Origin: Chitinophagaceae bacterium
Lineage (GTDB): Bacteria > Bacteroidota > Bacteroidia > Chitinophagales > Chitinophagaceae
Assembly: GCA_016713965.1 (NCBI GenBank)
Contig: JADJOC010000009.1
Coordinates: 496,001-560,000 of the forward strand
Direction: 5' to 3'
Length of the DNA stretch: 64,000 nt
In this document: positions 29,991 to 38,724 of the stretch, in pieces
Position numbering within the stretch: the first letter of the stretch is position 1
How the letters are laid out: every line of letters begins with the position of its first letter
Program-made: the position numbers and the translations under genes
The notes under the pieces: generated by a model
The model's input: the letters and a program-made list of their open reading frames with translations, nothing else
Database searches by the model: none
Told to the model about the DNA's origin: nothing

Positions 29991-30180
29991 TATCAACCAT
30001 CAACCATCAACCATCAACCATCAACCATCAACCATCAACCATCAACCATCAACCATCAACCATCAACCATCAACCATCAACCATCAACCATCAACCATCA
30101 ACCATCAACCATCAACCATCAACCATCAACCATCAACCATCAACCATCAACCATCAACCATCAACCATCAACCATCAACT
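29991..30180. repeat. Heptanucleotide tandem repeat (CATCAAC)n upstream of guaB
   Basis: About 27 near-perfect copies of CATCAAC (equivalent to CAACCAT) fill the whole 190-bp spacer between dprA and guaB. The array ends 17 bp before the predicted guaB -7 element TACCTTTG (30197-30204). It would therefore occupy the -33 region and everything upstream. Length changes in units of 7 bp would alter promoter spacing or bending. No variation can be seen in a single sequence. Confidence 0.92.
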
Positions 30181-30207
30181 TTTCAATAAATCCTCCTACC
30201 TTTGCCT

Positions 30208-31701
30208 ATGGCAACAATAAACCACTCTGCTGCAACCCCAAAAAACAATAAAATTTCTGCTGAAGGCTTAACATTTGATGATGTATTACTAATGCCGGCA
30301 TACAGCGAAGTATTACCAAGGGATGTAAATATCAGCACACAACTTACTAAAACAATCAGGCTAAATGTACCCCTGCTTAGCGCTGCAATGGATACTGTTA
30401 CCGAGGCCCAGTTGGCTATTGCCCTTGCAAGAGAAGGCGGCTTAGGTATTTTACATAAAAACATGAGCATCGATCACCAGGCAGACCAGGTACGTAAAGT
30501 AAAACGAAGTGAAAACGGGTTGATTCTGGATCCGTTAACCCTCACTCCTGATGCCACTATCGGAGAAGCGATAAGGTTGATGAAGGAAAACAAAATCGGG
30601 GGCATCCCTATTGTTGATGGCAATCATAAATTGATTGGTATACTTACCAACAGGGATCTGCGTTTTGAAACCGCCTACCAACAAAAAGTAAGTACAGTGA
30701 TGACAAAAGAAAATCTCATCACCGCACCAGAAGGAACAGATTTAAAAAAAGCCGAACTCATTTTTAAGAAGAATAAAGTAGAAAAATTACCCGTTGTAAA
30801 TAAATCAGGAAAATTAACAGGATTAATAACCTTTAGTGATATTTTAAAACTTAAAAATCATCCACACGCTGTTAAAGATAATTTTGGCCGGTTATTGGTA
30901 GGCGCAGGTGTTGGCATTACAAATGATATTATGGAACGGGTAGATGCATTACAGCGTGCTGCCGTAGACGTTATATGCCTTGACAGCGCACACGGACATA
31001 CCAAAGGTGTTATAAATGCATTGAAAACAATAAAAAAATCTTACAAAAATTTACAGGTAATTGCTGGCAATGTAGCTACTGCTGCCGGCGCAAAAGCATT
31101 GGCAGATGCAGGCGCAGACGCTGTTAAAGTAGGCATTGGCCCGGGCTCAATTTGTACCACACGTATAGTAGCAGGTACTGGCGTGCCGCAAATTACTGCA
31201 GTTATGGAAGCTGCCGCAGCCTTAAAAAATAAAAATATAGGAATAATCAGCGATGGTGGCATTCGGTACACAGGCGATATGGTTAAAGCATTAGCTGCCG
31301 GCGCCAGCTGTGTAATGATGGGCAATATATTTGCAGGCACAGAAGAAAGTCCTGGTGAAACCATTATTTATGAAGGCCGGAAATTTAAACAATACCGCGG
31401 CATGGGCTCTTTAGGCGCTATGGCGCAAGGCAGCAGCGACAGGTATTTTCAGGATGTGGAAGATGACATCAAAAAATTTGTACCTGAAGGTATTGAAGGT
31501 CGTGTAGCTTTTAAAGGCAGCCTTAAAGAAGTAGTTCACCAGTTTACAGGTGGCCTCAGGGCCGGAATGGGTTATTGCGGTGCAGCTGATATTAAAGAAT
31601 TACAAAACGCAACCTTTGTAAAAATTACCAATGCCGGTATGCGGGAAAGCCATGCACATGATATTGCCATTACCAAAGAAGCACCGAATTACAGCAGGTA
31701 G
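30208..31701 (+). CDS. guaB: IMP dehydrogenase
   Basis: GuaB oxidises IMP to XMP, the committed step of guanine nucleotide synthesis. The protein has 497 residues from ATG 30208; an ATG two codons upstream (30202) overlaps the promoter element and is less likely. The TIM barrel is interrupted by two CBS domains (about residues 95-205; VSTVMTKENLITAPEGTDL, split after Val). The catalytic-loop GPGSICTTRIVAGTGVPQ holds the active Cys. GGIRYTGDMVKALAAGA and the flap YRGMGSLGAM are present. The C-terminal RAGMGYCGA is typical. A TACCTTTG element ends three bases before ATG, which suggests a leaderless mRNA. Confidence 0.97.
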   Translation: MATINHSAATPKNNKISAEGLTFDDVLLMPAYSEVLPRDVNISTQLTKTIRLNVPLLSAAMDTVTEAQLAIALAREGGLGILHKNMSIDHQADQVRKVKRSENGLILDPLTLTPDATIGEAIRLMKENKIGGIPIVDGNHKLIGILTNRDLRFETAYQQKVSTVMTKENLITAPEGTDLKKAELIFKKNKVEKLPVVNKSGKLTGLITFSDILKLKNHPHAVKDNFGRLLVGAGVGITNDIMERVDALQRAAVDVICLDSAHGHTKGVINALKTIKKSYKNLQVIAGNVATAAGAKALADAGADAVKVGIGPGSICTTRIVAGTGVPQITAVMEAAAALKNKNIGIISDGGIRYTGDMVKALAAGASCVMMGNIFAGTEESPGETIIYEGRKFKQYRGMGSLGAMAQGSSDRYFQDVEDDIKKFVPEGIEGRVAFKGSLKEVVHQFTGGLRAGMGYCGAADIKELQNATFVKITNAGMRESHAHDIAITKEAPNYSR

Positions 31702-31742
31702 TATTGTTATTTGTTGAAATGTTGATTTGATAAATTGTTTAT

Positions 31743-31820
31743 TTGTTGCTTTGCAACAATAATTGTTTTGTTACCAGCATTTTTTCATTGGTCATCATCG
31801 TTGTGTCACTCCCTTGTACG
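31743..31820. repeat. Interspersed repeat, longer copy
   Basis: The sequence TTGTTGCTTTGCAACAA, then TTTTGTTACC, then CATCATCGTTGTGTCACTCC is homologous in reverse orientation to 36997-37093. It shares the CATCGTTGTGTCACT core with 21381-21402. It occupies most of the 192-bp spacer between guaB and the DUF4105 gene. No ORF is seen. Confidence 0.65.
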
Positions 31821-31893
31821 GCATATCTTTATTGAACGGAATTATATCATTACCTAATTTGCAAAAATCTGAGCCACCTGTGGCAACTAAAAA

Positions 31894-33073
31894 ATGAAAA
31901 ATATTTATAAAATTTTTCTCTTCATTTGCATATTTGCACATTTACACATCTTCACATTTGCACAAGACTCTTCCCACCTGCGCATATCCCTGCTTACCTG
32001 TACTCCCGGCGAAGAATTATATTCTACTTTTGGCCATAGCGCTTTACGGGTAATTGATAGCAGCAGTGTAACTGATGTAGTGTATAATTATGGCACTTTC
32101 AATTTTGATGATGATGGATTTTATTTAAAATTTGTACAAGGCAAATTAATGTATTATATAGCTGCCGGAATTTTTGAAGCTTTCATATATGAGTACCAAA
32201 TAGAAAACAGGGGCATCACCGAGCAGGTTCTAAATTTTTCAGCAGCAGAAAAAACTATTATCCAGCAAGCACTTAATAATAATTTAAAAGAAGAAAACAA
32301 ATATTACAAATACGATTTCTTTTTGACAATTGCACTACAAAATTAAGGGATATTTTTAAAAAATATAGCGGTACCCCGGTTTTCTTTAAGCCTGTTATGC
32401 GCCCTGGCACTACATTCAGGTACGCCATACACCAATACCTCAATAAAAATAATAAAGATTGGAGTAAATTAGGCATTGATATTTTATTAGGGCATCCTAC
32501 TGATGCAATAATGGAAACCGAACAGATGCAATTTTTACCAGACAATTTGATGAAATCACTGGATAACGGAAATGTTAACCGGCAGTTAATAACCCAAACA
32601 TCAGGCATTCTAAAAATCTTTAATAAATATCCTAATAATAGCATCTCACTTTCCCCCTAATTATATTTACAATTTTTTAATCGCTATTATTTTATTAAGC
32701 TTTATCAACAACAATTTTATACAAAACAGCTTAAAAGGTTTTTACGGCTTATTCTTTTTTTAACAGGCTTATTAGGCTGTATATTAATTTTATGTGGGTT
32801 GGAACGAATCATGCCATGTGCAAAAATAATTTTAACTTATTATGGGCATGGCCAACACATTTAATAATGTCTTTTTTTATCAACTCAAAAAAGAAGTGGG
32901 TGAAAAATTATTTCCTGATTACAATTATTGGGTTGACCGGAGTTTTAATAGCGTGGTTTTTTCTACCACAAAAAATGAATAGCAGTTTAATACCTTTAGT
33001 AATATTACAAATTTACATCAGCTTAAAATTATTTTTTTTCAAAAAAGATGTAGACAGGATCATGTCCAGCTAA
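31894..33073 (+). CDS. DUF4105 domain-containing exported membrane protein, frameshifted
   Basis: This protein of about 393 residues is split by at least four 1-base indels (near 32323, 32657, 32760 and 32790), mostly in T- or C-runs. The signal peptide (AHLHIFTFAQ) is followed by LLTCTPGEELYSTFGHSALRV and GTFNFDDDGFYLKFVQGKL, typical of DUF4105. Next come FDNCTTKLRDIF (after adding one T) and VMRPGTTFRYAIHQYL. The C-terminal part has several transmembrane helices and WVGTNHAMCKNNFNLLWAWP, a conserved DUF4105 segment. Function is unknown; DUF4105 proteins are envelope proteins with a papain-like N-terminal domain by fold prediction. I treat the breaks as sequencing errors. Confidence 0.78.
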
Positions 33074-33088
33074 ATAATATAGGGAATA

Positions 33089-33802
33089 TTAATTATCATT
33101 CAAAGGCAAATCATACCAGTGCATATTAAACAATCCTTTCCGGGAATTAACCGGAACGATGTCTTTAATCTTTATACTATCATACACATTTTCTTTTACC
33201 CTGACCCTTTTCGCAGATTTTAAGTTTCCCCAGGGCGCTACTACAAGATAATAGTTCTTGCCACTTTTATAGGATGAAATATCCTTGTTAAGCACTTCTA
33301 CATTATAAATTACAGGTTTAGTATTATCAAATACGCAGTTTACCCCATATGCAGCTACAAATAAATAGAGCAGTATAATGTTAGCCCCAAGCATTACAAG
33401 CAAACCTTGTTTAGGCTTGTGCATTTGCAATGGCTGTGATACTTTACGGGTAATGATTAAATTTTTACGATTGATTATTAAAAGAGGTATCATAACAACA
33501 GCCAGGGCTATCGGGTAATAAATAAGAGAAGCATCTTCAAAATTAAAATCAAGAAAAATTCTAAAGCCTAAAACCAGTGTTATAAAATTAAAAGCGCTGG
33601 CGAGCCCATAGACATATTTACCTAGCTTTTTCTCCTTTAACATATCAGAACCTGTATAACCTGATTTTTGAAATATCGAAAGAAAAATTGTAAAAACAGG
33701 TATAATCAAAAGGATACAAAACAGGATAGTGTAAGGTTTTGGATAAATTAAAAACCATAAACCTAATAATACTGAAGGTAATTTAAATAAATATTTCCCC
33801 AT
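33089..33802 (-). CDS. Hypothetical four-to-six-helix membrane protein, tandem paralogue 1
   Basis: This 237-residue protein has paired hydrophobic helices at residues 10-45, 70-115 and 135-165. A C-terminal extracytoplasmic tail of about 75 residues follows. It is clearly homologous to the next gene: both have VNC-x-FDNT-x-P just after the last helix, PWGN, and KKGLFN/RKGLFNMHWYDLP near the end. I do not recognise a family. It is 23 bp from its paralogue and on the same strand, so it is probably cotranscribed with it and with the deoxynucleoside kinase. Confidence 0.75.
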   Translation of the reverse strand: MGKYLFKLPSVLLGLWFLIYPKPYTILFCILLIIPVFTIFLSIFQKSGYTGSDMLKEKKLGKYVYGLASAFNFITLVLGFRIFLDFNFEDASLIYYPIALAVVMIPLLIINRKNLIITRKVSQPLQMHKPKQGLLVMLGANIILLYLFVAAYGVNCVFDNTKPVIYNVEVLNKDISSYKSGKNYYLVVAPWGNLKSAKRVRVKENVYDSIKIKDIVPVNSRKGLFNMHWYDLPLNDN

Positions 33803-33825
33803 AAACTTACTTTAAAAATTGTAGC

Positions 33826-34644
33826 TTAATTAAAACTATTATTTCCAGGAATATAATACCAGGGTATATTAAATAAACCTTTTTTATAATTTACTTGAAT
33901 TACTGTACCAGCCTCTGTATCATTGTATAAACTTTTCTTGACATTGATTTTATTTACTTTTGTAAAATTCCCCCAAGGGGTTAAATCAAGATAATGGGCT
34001 TTGCCCTTACCTGATGTAATATGCTTATCAAATACTTTCACCTTATAAATTATTGGTTCAGTATTATCAAAAAAACAATTTACCCCGTAGGTAAAAGTAA
34101 AAAAGTACAACACTATATTAAAAAAAAGCATTAATGATAACCAAAATTTAGGTTTCCATATTTTCTTGCCTCCATTTTGCCAGCTTCTCTCTATGGGCAA
34201 TATACAAAAAAGGATAAGCATGCTTATAATTACACCAATAGGATAATAAATAACGGCTTTATTTTCAAAATCAAAGTACATTAAAACTTTTAATGCTACA
34301 ATCCAGGTAACGAAATTAAAAATACTTCCAAAGTCATAAAGATATTTGCCATCACCCATTTCTCTTAACCGCCACCACGTCATAAAACTGGAATTTTTAA
34401 ACCCATAAATAAAAATGGTAAAGATGGGAAAGGTTATAAGTATACTAAAAAATATCGGGGAAGGTTTAGGGTAATTCAAAAACCAAAAACCCATTATTAA
34501 AGCCACCCATTTTAATTTTGAAAATTTAAACCAGTTTTCCTTAGTTTTTTTATATTTAAAGCTGGTTTCAGTATAATATATTTTTTGATTATCGCCTGAG
34601 GAGTCTTTTAAAGAATTCATTACATCTAATTTAAAACAACCCAA
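33826..34644 (-). CDS. Hypothetical membrane protein, tandem paralogue 2
   Basis: This 272-residue protein is similar to 33089-33802 along its length, with an extra N-terminal stretch of about 35 residues (SLKDSSGDNQKIYY). Its helices begin KWVALIMGFWFLNYPKPSPI, parallel to LLGLWFLIYPKPYTI in the neighbour. The tail VNCFFDNTEPIIY, LTPWGNF and YKKGLFNIPWYYIP also matches. The start overlaps the 3' end of the deoxynucleoside kinase gene by 14 bp. No function can be assigned. Divergence between the two copies suggests an old duplication. Confidence 0.75.
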   Translation of the reverse strand: MGCFKLDVMNSLKDSSGDNQKIYYTETSFKYKKTKENWFKFSKLKWVALIMGFWFLNYPKPSPIFFSILITFPIFTIFIYGFKNSSFMTWWRLREMGDGKYLYDFGSIFNFVTWIVALKVLMYFDFENKAVIYYPIGVIISMLILFCILPIERSWQNGGKKIWKPKFWLSLMLFFNIVLYFFTFTYGVNCFFDNTEPIIYKVKVFDKHITSGKGKAHYLDLTPWGNFTKVNKINVKKSLYNDTEAGTVIQVNYKKGLFNIPWYYIPGNNSFN

Positions 34645-35266
34645 ATAATGTAGAATCTATCCTGGTAATAATCTGCCCCAGGTGCTCTTCATTCTCGGCA
34701 AACTTATTACTATCAGCATCAATAATTAATAACGGCCCTTCTTTATAATTTTCGATCCAATTGTTATAATAATCATTTAATTTTTTCAAATAATCCAACC
34801 GTATATTTTCTTCATATTCCCTGCCTCTTTTTTGTATTTGGGCTACCAATGTAGGTACAGAAGCTTTTAAATAAATCAATAAATCAGGAGGCTGCACCAT
34901 TGTTTTAAGTGTTTCAAAAAACTTAAAATAATTATCAAAATCCCTCTTGCCCATCAAGCCCATGTCATGCAGGTTAGGTGCAAAAATATTCGCATCTTCA
35001 TAAATGGTCCTGTCTTGTATTATAGTTTCTGTGCCCCGGTGAATATCCAGCAATTGATTAAGCCTGCTGTTTAAAAAATATATCTGCAAGTTAAAGCTCC
35101 AGCGGGGCATATCTTCATAAAAATCGTTCAGGTAAGGGTTACGGTCTACATCTTCAAACTGGGGTATCCATTTATAATGCTTACTAAGCATTTCAGTTAA
35201 CGTAGTTTTTCCGGCACCGATATTTCCGGCTATTGCAATATGTTTTGGTTTCTTTGTTTTTGCCAT
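34631..35266 (-). CDS. Deoxynucleoside kinase (dNK/dGK family)
   Basis: This 211-residue salvage enzyme phosphorylates deoxynucleosides with ATP. It has the P-loop GNIGAGKTT at residues 14-22, EDVDRNPYLNDFYED for substrate binding, the DRS-like motif QDRTIYEDANIF near residue 84, and the lid region KRGREYEENIRLDYL. Length and motifs match bacterial deoxyadenosine/deoxyguanosine kinases. Exact base specificity is not readable. It is upstream of and overlaps the paralogous membrane genes, which may be only chance packing. Confidence 0.92.
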   Translation of the reverse strand: MAKTKKPKHIAIAGNIGAGKTTLTEMLSKHYKWIPQFEDVDRNPYLNDFYEDMPRWSFNLQIYFLNSRLNQLLDIHRGTETIIQDRTIYEDANIFAPNLHDMGLMGKRDFDNYFKFFETLKTMVQPPDLLIYLKASVPTLVAQIQKRGREYEENIRLDYLKKLNDYYNNWIENYKEGPLLIIDADSNKFAENEEHLGQIITRIDSTLFGLF

Positions 35267-35365
35267 AACGCCTTATTCGTTTGTAAACGAAATTTTAATG
35301 TATAATTAATGAGGGTAATAAAAATATCGAAATTAACCCAATCAATAATAATTACTTTGTAAAAA

Positions 35366-36368
35366 TCAATAATAATTCAGGCCAATGGCATCTCTTACCA
35401 GCTGTAGTGTAGCGGCAGCACTTTTTTGTGCTTTGGCAGCGCCCTTTCCATTATTTGCTGTAATATTTTTCATTATGCAGCAATGCTTCCACCTGGCTGC
35501 GAATGGGTGTAATAAAATTAATCATATCTTCTGCCAGCTGCTTTTTCAAATCACCGTACCTAATGGTGCAACTGTTATAATCAGCTTCATATTTTTCCAC
35601 CACATCGTCTTTGCATACCAGCTTCATCAGTAAAAAAATATTTTCTATATAATCAGGCTTGGGTGTATCAGGTTCGGTAGGGCCGTTGTCAGTTTTGGTT
35701 TTCATCACTTTTTTCCGGATCACATCATCTGTATCTGCCAGGTATAAGGTCGCCATTTCATTTTCGCTCTTGCTCATTTTGCCAGTGCCATCCAGGCTGG
35801 GTATTTTTACCAAATCCTGGTTATAATTAAATGCATGAGGTTCAGGAAGTACATTACCATAGCGGTGATTAAACCTGTTGGCAAAATTCCTGGCCATTTC
35901 CAGGTGCTGTTCCTGGTCTTTACCAACCGGTACATATTTGGCACGGTGCAAAAGAATATCTGCTGCCTGCAATACAGTGTAAGTCAGTAATACTGCATTA
36001 ACATTTTCAGGGTTAAGCCTTACCTTGTCTTTAAATATCGCAGTGTTTTCGAGCTCTCCTTTATAATCCAGCATATTTAAATACAAATACAACTCTGATG
36101 TTTCTCTTACATGGCTTTGACAATACAATGCGACCTTGTCTGGATCCAGGCCGCTGGCAATATTTTCGGCTAATACCCGGTGTACATTAGCTTTTAAAGT
36201 TTTAGTATCGGGGTGCGTAGTTAAAGAATGCAAATCGGCTACCATAAAATAGCATTCAAATTCATCCTGCATTTTTACATAATTGCGGATAGCGCCAAAG
36301 TAGTTGCCCAGGTGTAAAAAACCTGTAGGCCTGATGCCACTCATTACTATTTCTTTTTTCAAATTCAT
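35366..36368 (-). CDS. trpS: Tryptophan-tRNA ligase, C-terminus frameshifted
   Basis: TrpS charges tRNA-Trp. The class I signatures are present: GIRPTGFLHLGNYFGA (HIGH equivalent) near residue 11 and GKMSKSEN (KMSKS) near residue 200. The main frame stops at 35451 after NEKYYSK. Removing one T near 35450 continues NGKGAAKAQKSAAATLQLVR to a stop at 35366. That gives 333 residues, the usual length. The indel is probably a sequencing error, since the C-terminal helix is well conserved. Confidence 0.93.
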
Positions 36369-36386
36369 AAGAGGGCGAAGATACGA

Positions 36387-36555
36387 AGGTTTGGGGTTTG
36401 GGGTTTGAGGTTTGGAGTTTCAGGTTTGAGGTTTCAGGTTTGGAGTTTCAGGTTTGGAGTTTGAGGTTTGAGGTTTGGGGTTTGAGGAAATTATAATTTT
36501 AACCTTCAACAATAAACCTGAAACCTGAAACTCCAAACAATAAACTATAAACCTG
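36387..36555. repeat. Degenerate heptanucleotide repeat (GTTTnnn)n between trpS and gatC
   Basis: From 36387 to 36483 the sequence is a tandem series of 7-mers of the form GTTTGGG, GTTTGAG, GTTTGGA and GTTTCAG. From about 36517 to 36555 the complementary form (AAACCTG, AAACTCC) appears, so the region could fold back on itself. It fills the divergent promoter region of trpS (minus) and gatC (plus). Shorter traces of the same words lie at 23250-23345 before queE. Confidence 0.8.
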
Positions 36556-36567
36556 TATTTTTGCCCT

Positions 36568-36858
36568 ATGATAGTAAATGATGATTTAGTAGACAAACTG
36601 GCCAACCTGGCCCGCCTGCAGTTTAATACTGATGAGAAGCAGGCTATAAAAAAAGATTTGCAGAATATGATTCAATTTATAGATAAACTGAATGAAATAG
36701 ACACGACAGGTGTGAAACCTTTATTACATATGAGTGATAATGTTAATGTGCTAAGGAATGATGAAGTAAAAGGAAGCATCAGCCGGGAAGAAGGTTTAAA
36801 AAATGCAGCAACGCATGACGGGGTGTTTTTTAAAGTACCTAAAGTTATTAAGAAGTGA
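36568..36858 (+). CDS. gatC: Asp/Glu-tRNA amidotransferase subunit GatC
   Basis: This 96-residue subunit stabilises the GatCAB complex that converts Glu-tRNA(Gln) and Asp-tRNA(Asn) to the amidated forms. It has the usual pattern LANLARLQF, QNMIQFIDKLNEIDTTGVKP and LRNDEV, ending in FFKVPKVI. gatA and gatB are not adjacent, as is common in Bacteroidota. TATTTTTG (36556-36563) lies four bases before the ATG, again a leaderless-like arrangement. Confidence 0.93.
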   Translation: MIVNDDLVDKLANLARLQFNTDEKQAIKKDLQNMIQFIDKLNEIDTTGVKPLLHMSDNVNVLRNDEVKGSISREEGLKNAATHDGVFFKVPKVIKK

Positions 36859-36933
36859 TTGGATAAAGAATTAAAAATGAAAAATTAAGAATTAAAAATG
36901 TTGCGAAGCATAAGGTTTAAGGAAATTAAGCAT

Positions 36934-37093
36934 AGCTCCGTAGGAGCGGTATGTTTATAACAAAACATAATTAAAGACAATTAAAGATATGCTGCAAAAG
37001 TGAGTGACCCCGCATGTTGCGGGGCAGGCTACAACGATGATGCCATGAAAAACAAATAACGGTAACAAAAAATAATTGTTGCAAGGCAACAAA
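36934..37093. repeat. Composite of two interspersed repeats
   Basis: Two repeat types lie side by side in the 265-bp spacer before the ABC gene. AGCTCCGTAGGAGCGGT (36934-36950) is the reverse of the palindromic repeat at 6644 and 44842. Next, 36997-37093 is homologous to 31743-31820 in reverse. In this copy the AGTGAC/ACAACGATG core is split by about 21 bp containing the palindrome CCCCGCATGTTGCGGGG. The split looks like one repeat inserted in another. Confidence 0.6.
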
Positions 37094-37123
37094 TCAACAT
37101 ATTAACCTCTCAACATACCAACT

Positions 37124-37836
37124 ATGACAGGTATTATTCATTTAGAAAATATTCGTAAAAGCTATTACCTGGGTAAGCAGGAGCTGCCTGTGCTTAAAGG
37201 TATTAATATTGATATTTTTAAGAATGAATATGTGGCTTTAATGGGGCCCAGTGGTTCCGGAAAATCTACGTTGATGAATATTTTAGGTTGCCTGGATTCA
37301 CCAACGGCCGGAAGCTATATTTTAAATGGAAAAGATGTAAGCGGTATGCCGGATAATGATTTGGCCGAAGTCAGAAATAAGGAAATCGGTTTTGTATTCC
37401 AGCAATTTAATTTATTGCCCAGGTTAACGGCTGCAGAAAATGTAGCGCTTCCTTTAATTTACAGCGGCATTGGCAAAAAAGAAAGAACAGAAAGGGCTTT
37501 GGAAGTATTAAACAGGGTAAAACTGGATGACAGGAGCCAGCATAAACCCAATGAATTAAGTGGCGGCCAATGCCAAGGGTGGCTATTGCACGGGCTTTAA
37601 TTAATAACCCTTCGATTATTTTGGCCGATGAACCAACCGGCAATTTGGATTCTAAAACTTCTTACGAAATAATGGAAATTTTAGGTAAAATACATGCGGA
37701 TGGCAATACTGTAGTTTTGGTAACCCACGAAGAAGATATATCCATGTTTGCACATAGGGTAATTCGCCTCAGGGATGGATTAATAGAAACAGATAAGCTA
37801 AATGCCAACCCGTCTGTTATTGCAGTTGCCCTATAA
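37124..37836 (+). CDS. ABC transporter ATP-binding protein (MacB/LolD type), frameshifted
   Basis: This cytoplasmic ATPase has about 237 residues after one A is added near 37575. Motifs are Walker A GPSGSGKSTLMN near residue 39, Q-loop FVFQQFNLLPRL, signature LSGGQ, then QRVAIARAL in the restored frame, Walker B ILADEPTGNLDS and H-loop VTHEE. The family serves MacB-like or FtsX-like permeases that act on lipoproteins, peptides or cell-wall hydrolases. No permease is encoded beside it, so the partner is unknown. It is related to the LolD-like ATPase at 39906-40562. Confidence 0.9.
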
Positions 37837-37879
37837 TTTTTTAAAATTTGGGGCTGTTGGCATTAGTACTACTATAAGC

Positions 37880-37990
37880 TTCAGTCCCGGCTGCTACAGG
37901 CTCCGCTATCGCTTCGGCTCTCCGTTACACTCCGAGCCCGATCCGCCTGAGGCGGATCGGGCTTACGCATCCGGCAGCTCGTCAACACTT
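37880..37990. repeat. GC-rich interspersed repeat with 13-bp hairpin
   Basis: Downstream of the ABC gene an abruptly GC-rich patch contains AGCCCGATCCGCC, the loop TGA, and GGCGGATCGGGCT (37935-37963), a perfect 13-bp stem. It is preceded by GCTCCGCTATCGCTTCGGC. It may terminate the ABC transcript, but there is no U-tract. The composition, unlike that of its neighbours, suggests an extragenic repeat. An open frame through it is spurious. Confidence 0.6.
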
Positions 37991-38040
37991 GAATATCTAT
38001 TGAGCAGAAAATTTTAAATTGTATAATTAAAGCTAATGTA

Positions 38041-38331
38041 ATGGCACAATGGCATCTTGATGAACTAGAAAATAAAATTCAGCAAACTGGCTGGATTATA
38101 ATTTCACAATTACAAGAAGAAGAGCATAAAGCTATTTGGGTGATCAAAAGAAAATCAATTCAATACATAGATTTTAGTTGTTTCGATACTATGGGATATC
38201 CTGTACCACTGCAAGAATCTTTCGGATGCCAAATAAGAGAAACTAAGGTTAATTTGTATTTTTATAAAAAAGGAGAAAATTGGAAAAACAACCTTAGTGA
38301 GTTTATATCCAAACTTAATAATTTAGATTAA
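38041..38331 (+). CDS. Hypothetical 96-residue protein
   Basis: This small cytoplasmic protein has no signal peptide (MAQWHLDELENKIQQTGWII, then IWVIKRKSIQYIDFSCFD). The mix of tryptophans and charged residues and the C-terminal helix (LSEFISKLNNLD) look like a folded alpha/beta domain. I do not recognise a family. It sits between the GC-rich repeat and the toxin-antitoxin pair, on the same strand, but 144 bp separate it from the antitoxin. Confidence 0.55.
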   Translation: MAQWHLDELENKIQQTGWIIISQLQEEEHKAIWVIKRKSIQYIDFSCFDTMGYPVPLQESFGCQIRETKVNLYFYKKGENWKNNLSEFISKLNNLD

Positions 38332-38438
38332 TTTCCCTCTCCATAGTCGGTGCCCCCATCATAACTGTTCGGAAGAAATATCTATTAAGCGATTTTTTGT
38401 TTCTTATATATCATCCAATAATATTTGAGTATCTCAAC

Positions 38439-38478
38439 CATTATACGTATCTTTATATGTGAAAACATACGTATAATG
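38439..38478 (+). promoter_or_regulatory. Inverted-repeat operator overlapping the antitoxin start
   Basis: CATTATACGTAT (38439-38450) and its exact reverse complement ATACGTATAATG (38467-38478) are separated by 16 bp. The right arm includes the ATG start codon of the antitoxin. Each arm also contains the palindrome ATACGTAT. This is the expected layout for dimeric antitoxin binding and autorepression of a VapBC-type operon. Confidence 0.72.
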
Positions 38479-38724
38479 ACAACGAAATTAACCTTAACAA
38501 TTGAAGAAAGCGTAATAAGTTCTGCTAAAAAATACGCTACAAAAAAAGGCAAAAGTTTATCTGATATAGTTGAAAATTATTTAAAATCAATTTCAACAAA
38601 AGAAAATGAACCTATTGCTATTTCTCCAAAAATTTCTAAGCTCATGGGTGTAATTAAACTTCCTAGAAATTTTAATTATAAAATAGAATTAGAAAAAGCC
38701 CTGATTAAAAAATATATAAAATGA
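38476..38724 (+). CDS. Antitoxin of a PIN-toxin pair (DUF6364-like, ribbon-helix-helix)
   Basis: This 82-residue protein starts at ATG 38476; an upstream in-frame ATG (38425) lies before the operator and is rejected. KLTLTIEESVISSAKKYATKKGKSLSDIVENYL, split across the turn at Lys-Gly-Lys, has the beta-strand plus two-helix pattern of ribbon-helix-helix DNA-binding antitoxins. The basic C-terminal part probably wraps the toxin. Its stop overlaps the toxin start in ATGA fashion, so the two are translationally coupled. The operator over its start supports autoregulation. Confidence 0.82.
   Translation: MTTKLTLTIEESVISSAKKYATKKGKSLSDIVENYLKSISTKENEPIAISPKISKLMGVIKLPRNFNYKIELEKALIKKYIK

Noticed and set aside
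29991..30180. CRISPR-like array upstream of guaB
   Set aside because: The unit is 7 bp with no spacers and there are no cas genes, so it is a simple tandem repeat.
37802..38017. 71-residue ORF after the ABC gene
   Set aside because: It reads through the GC-rich inverted repeat and has no family features.
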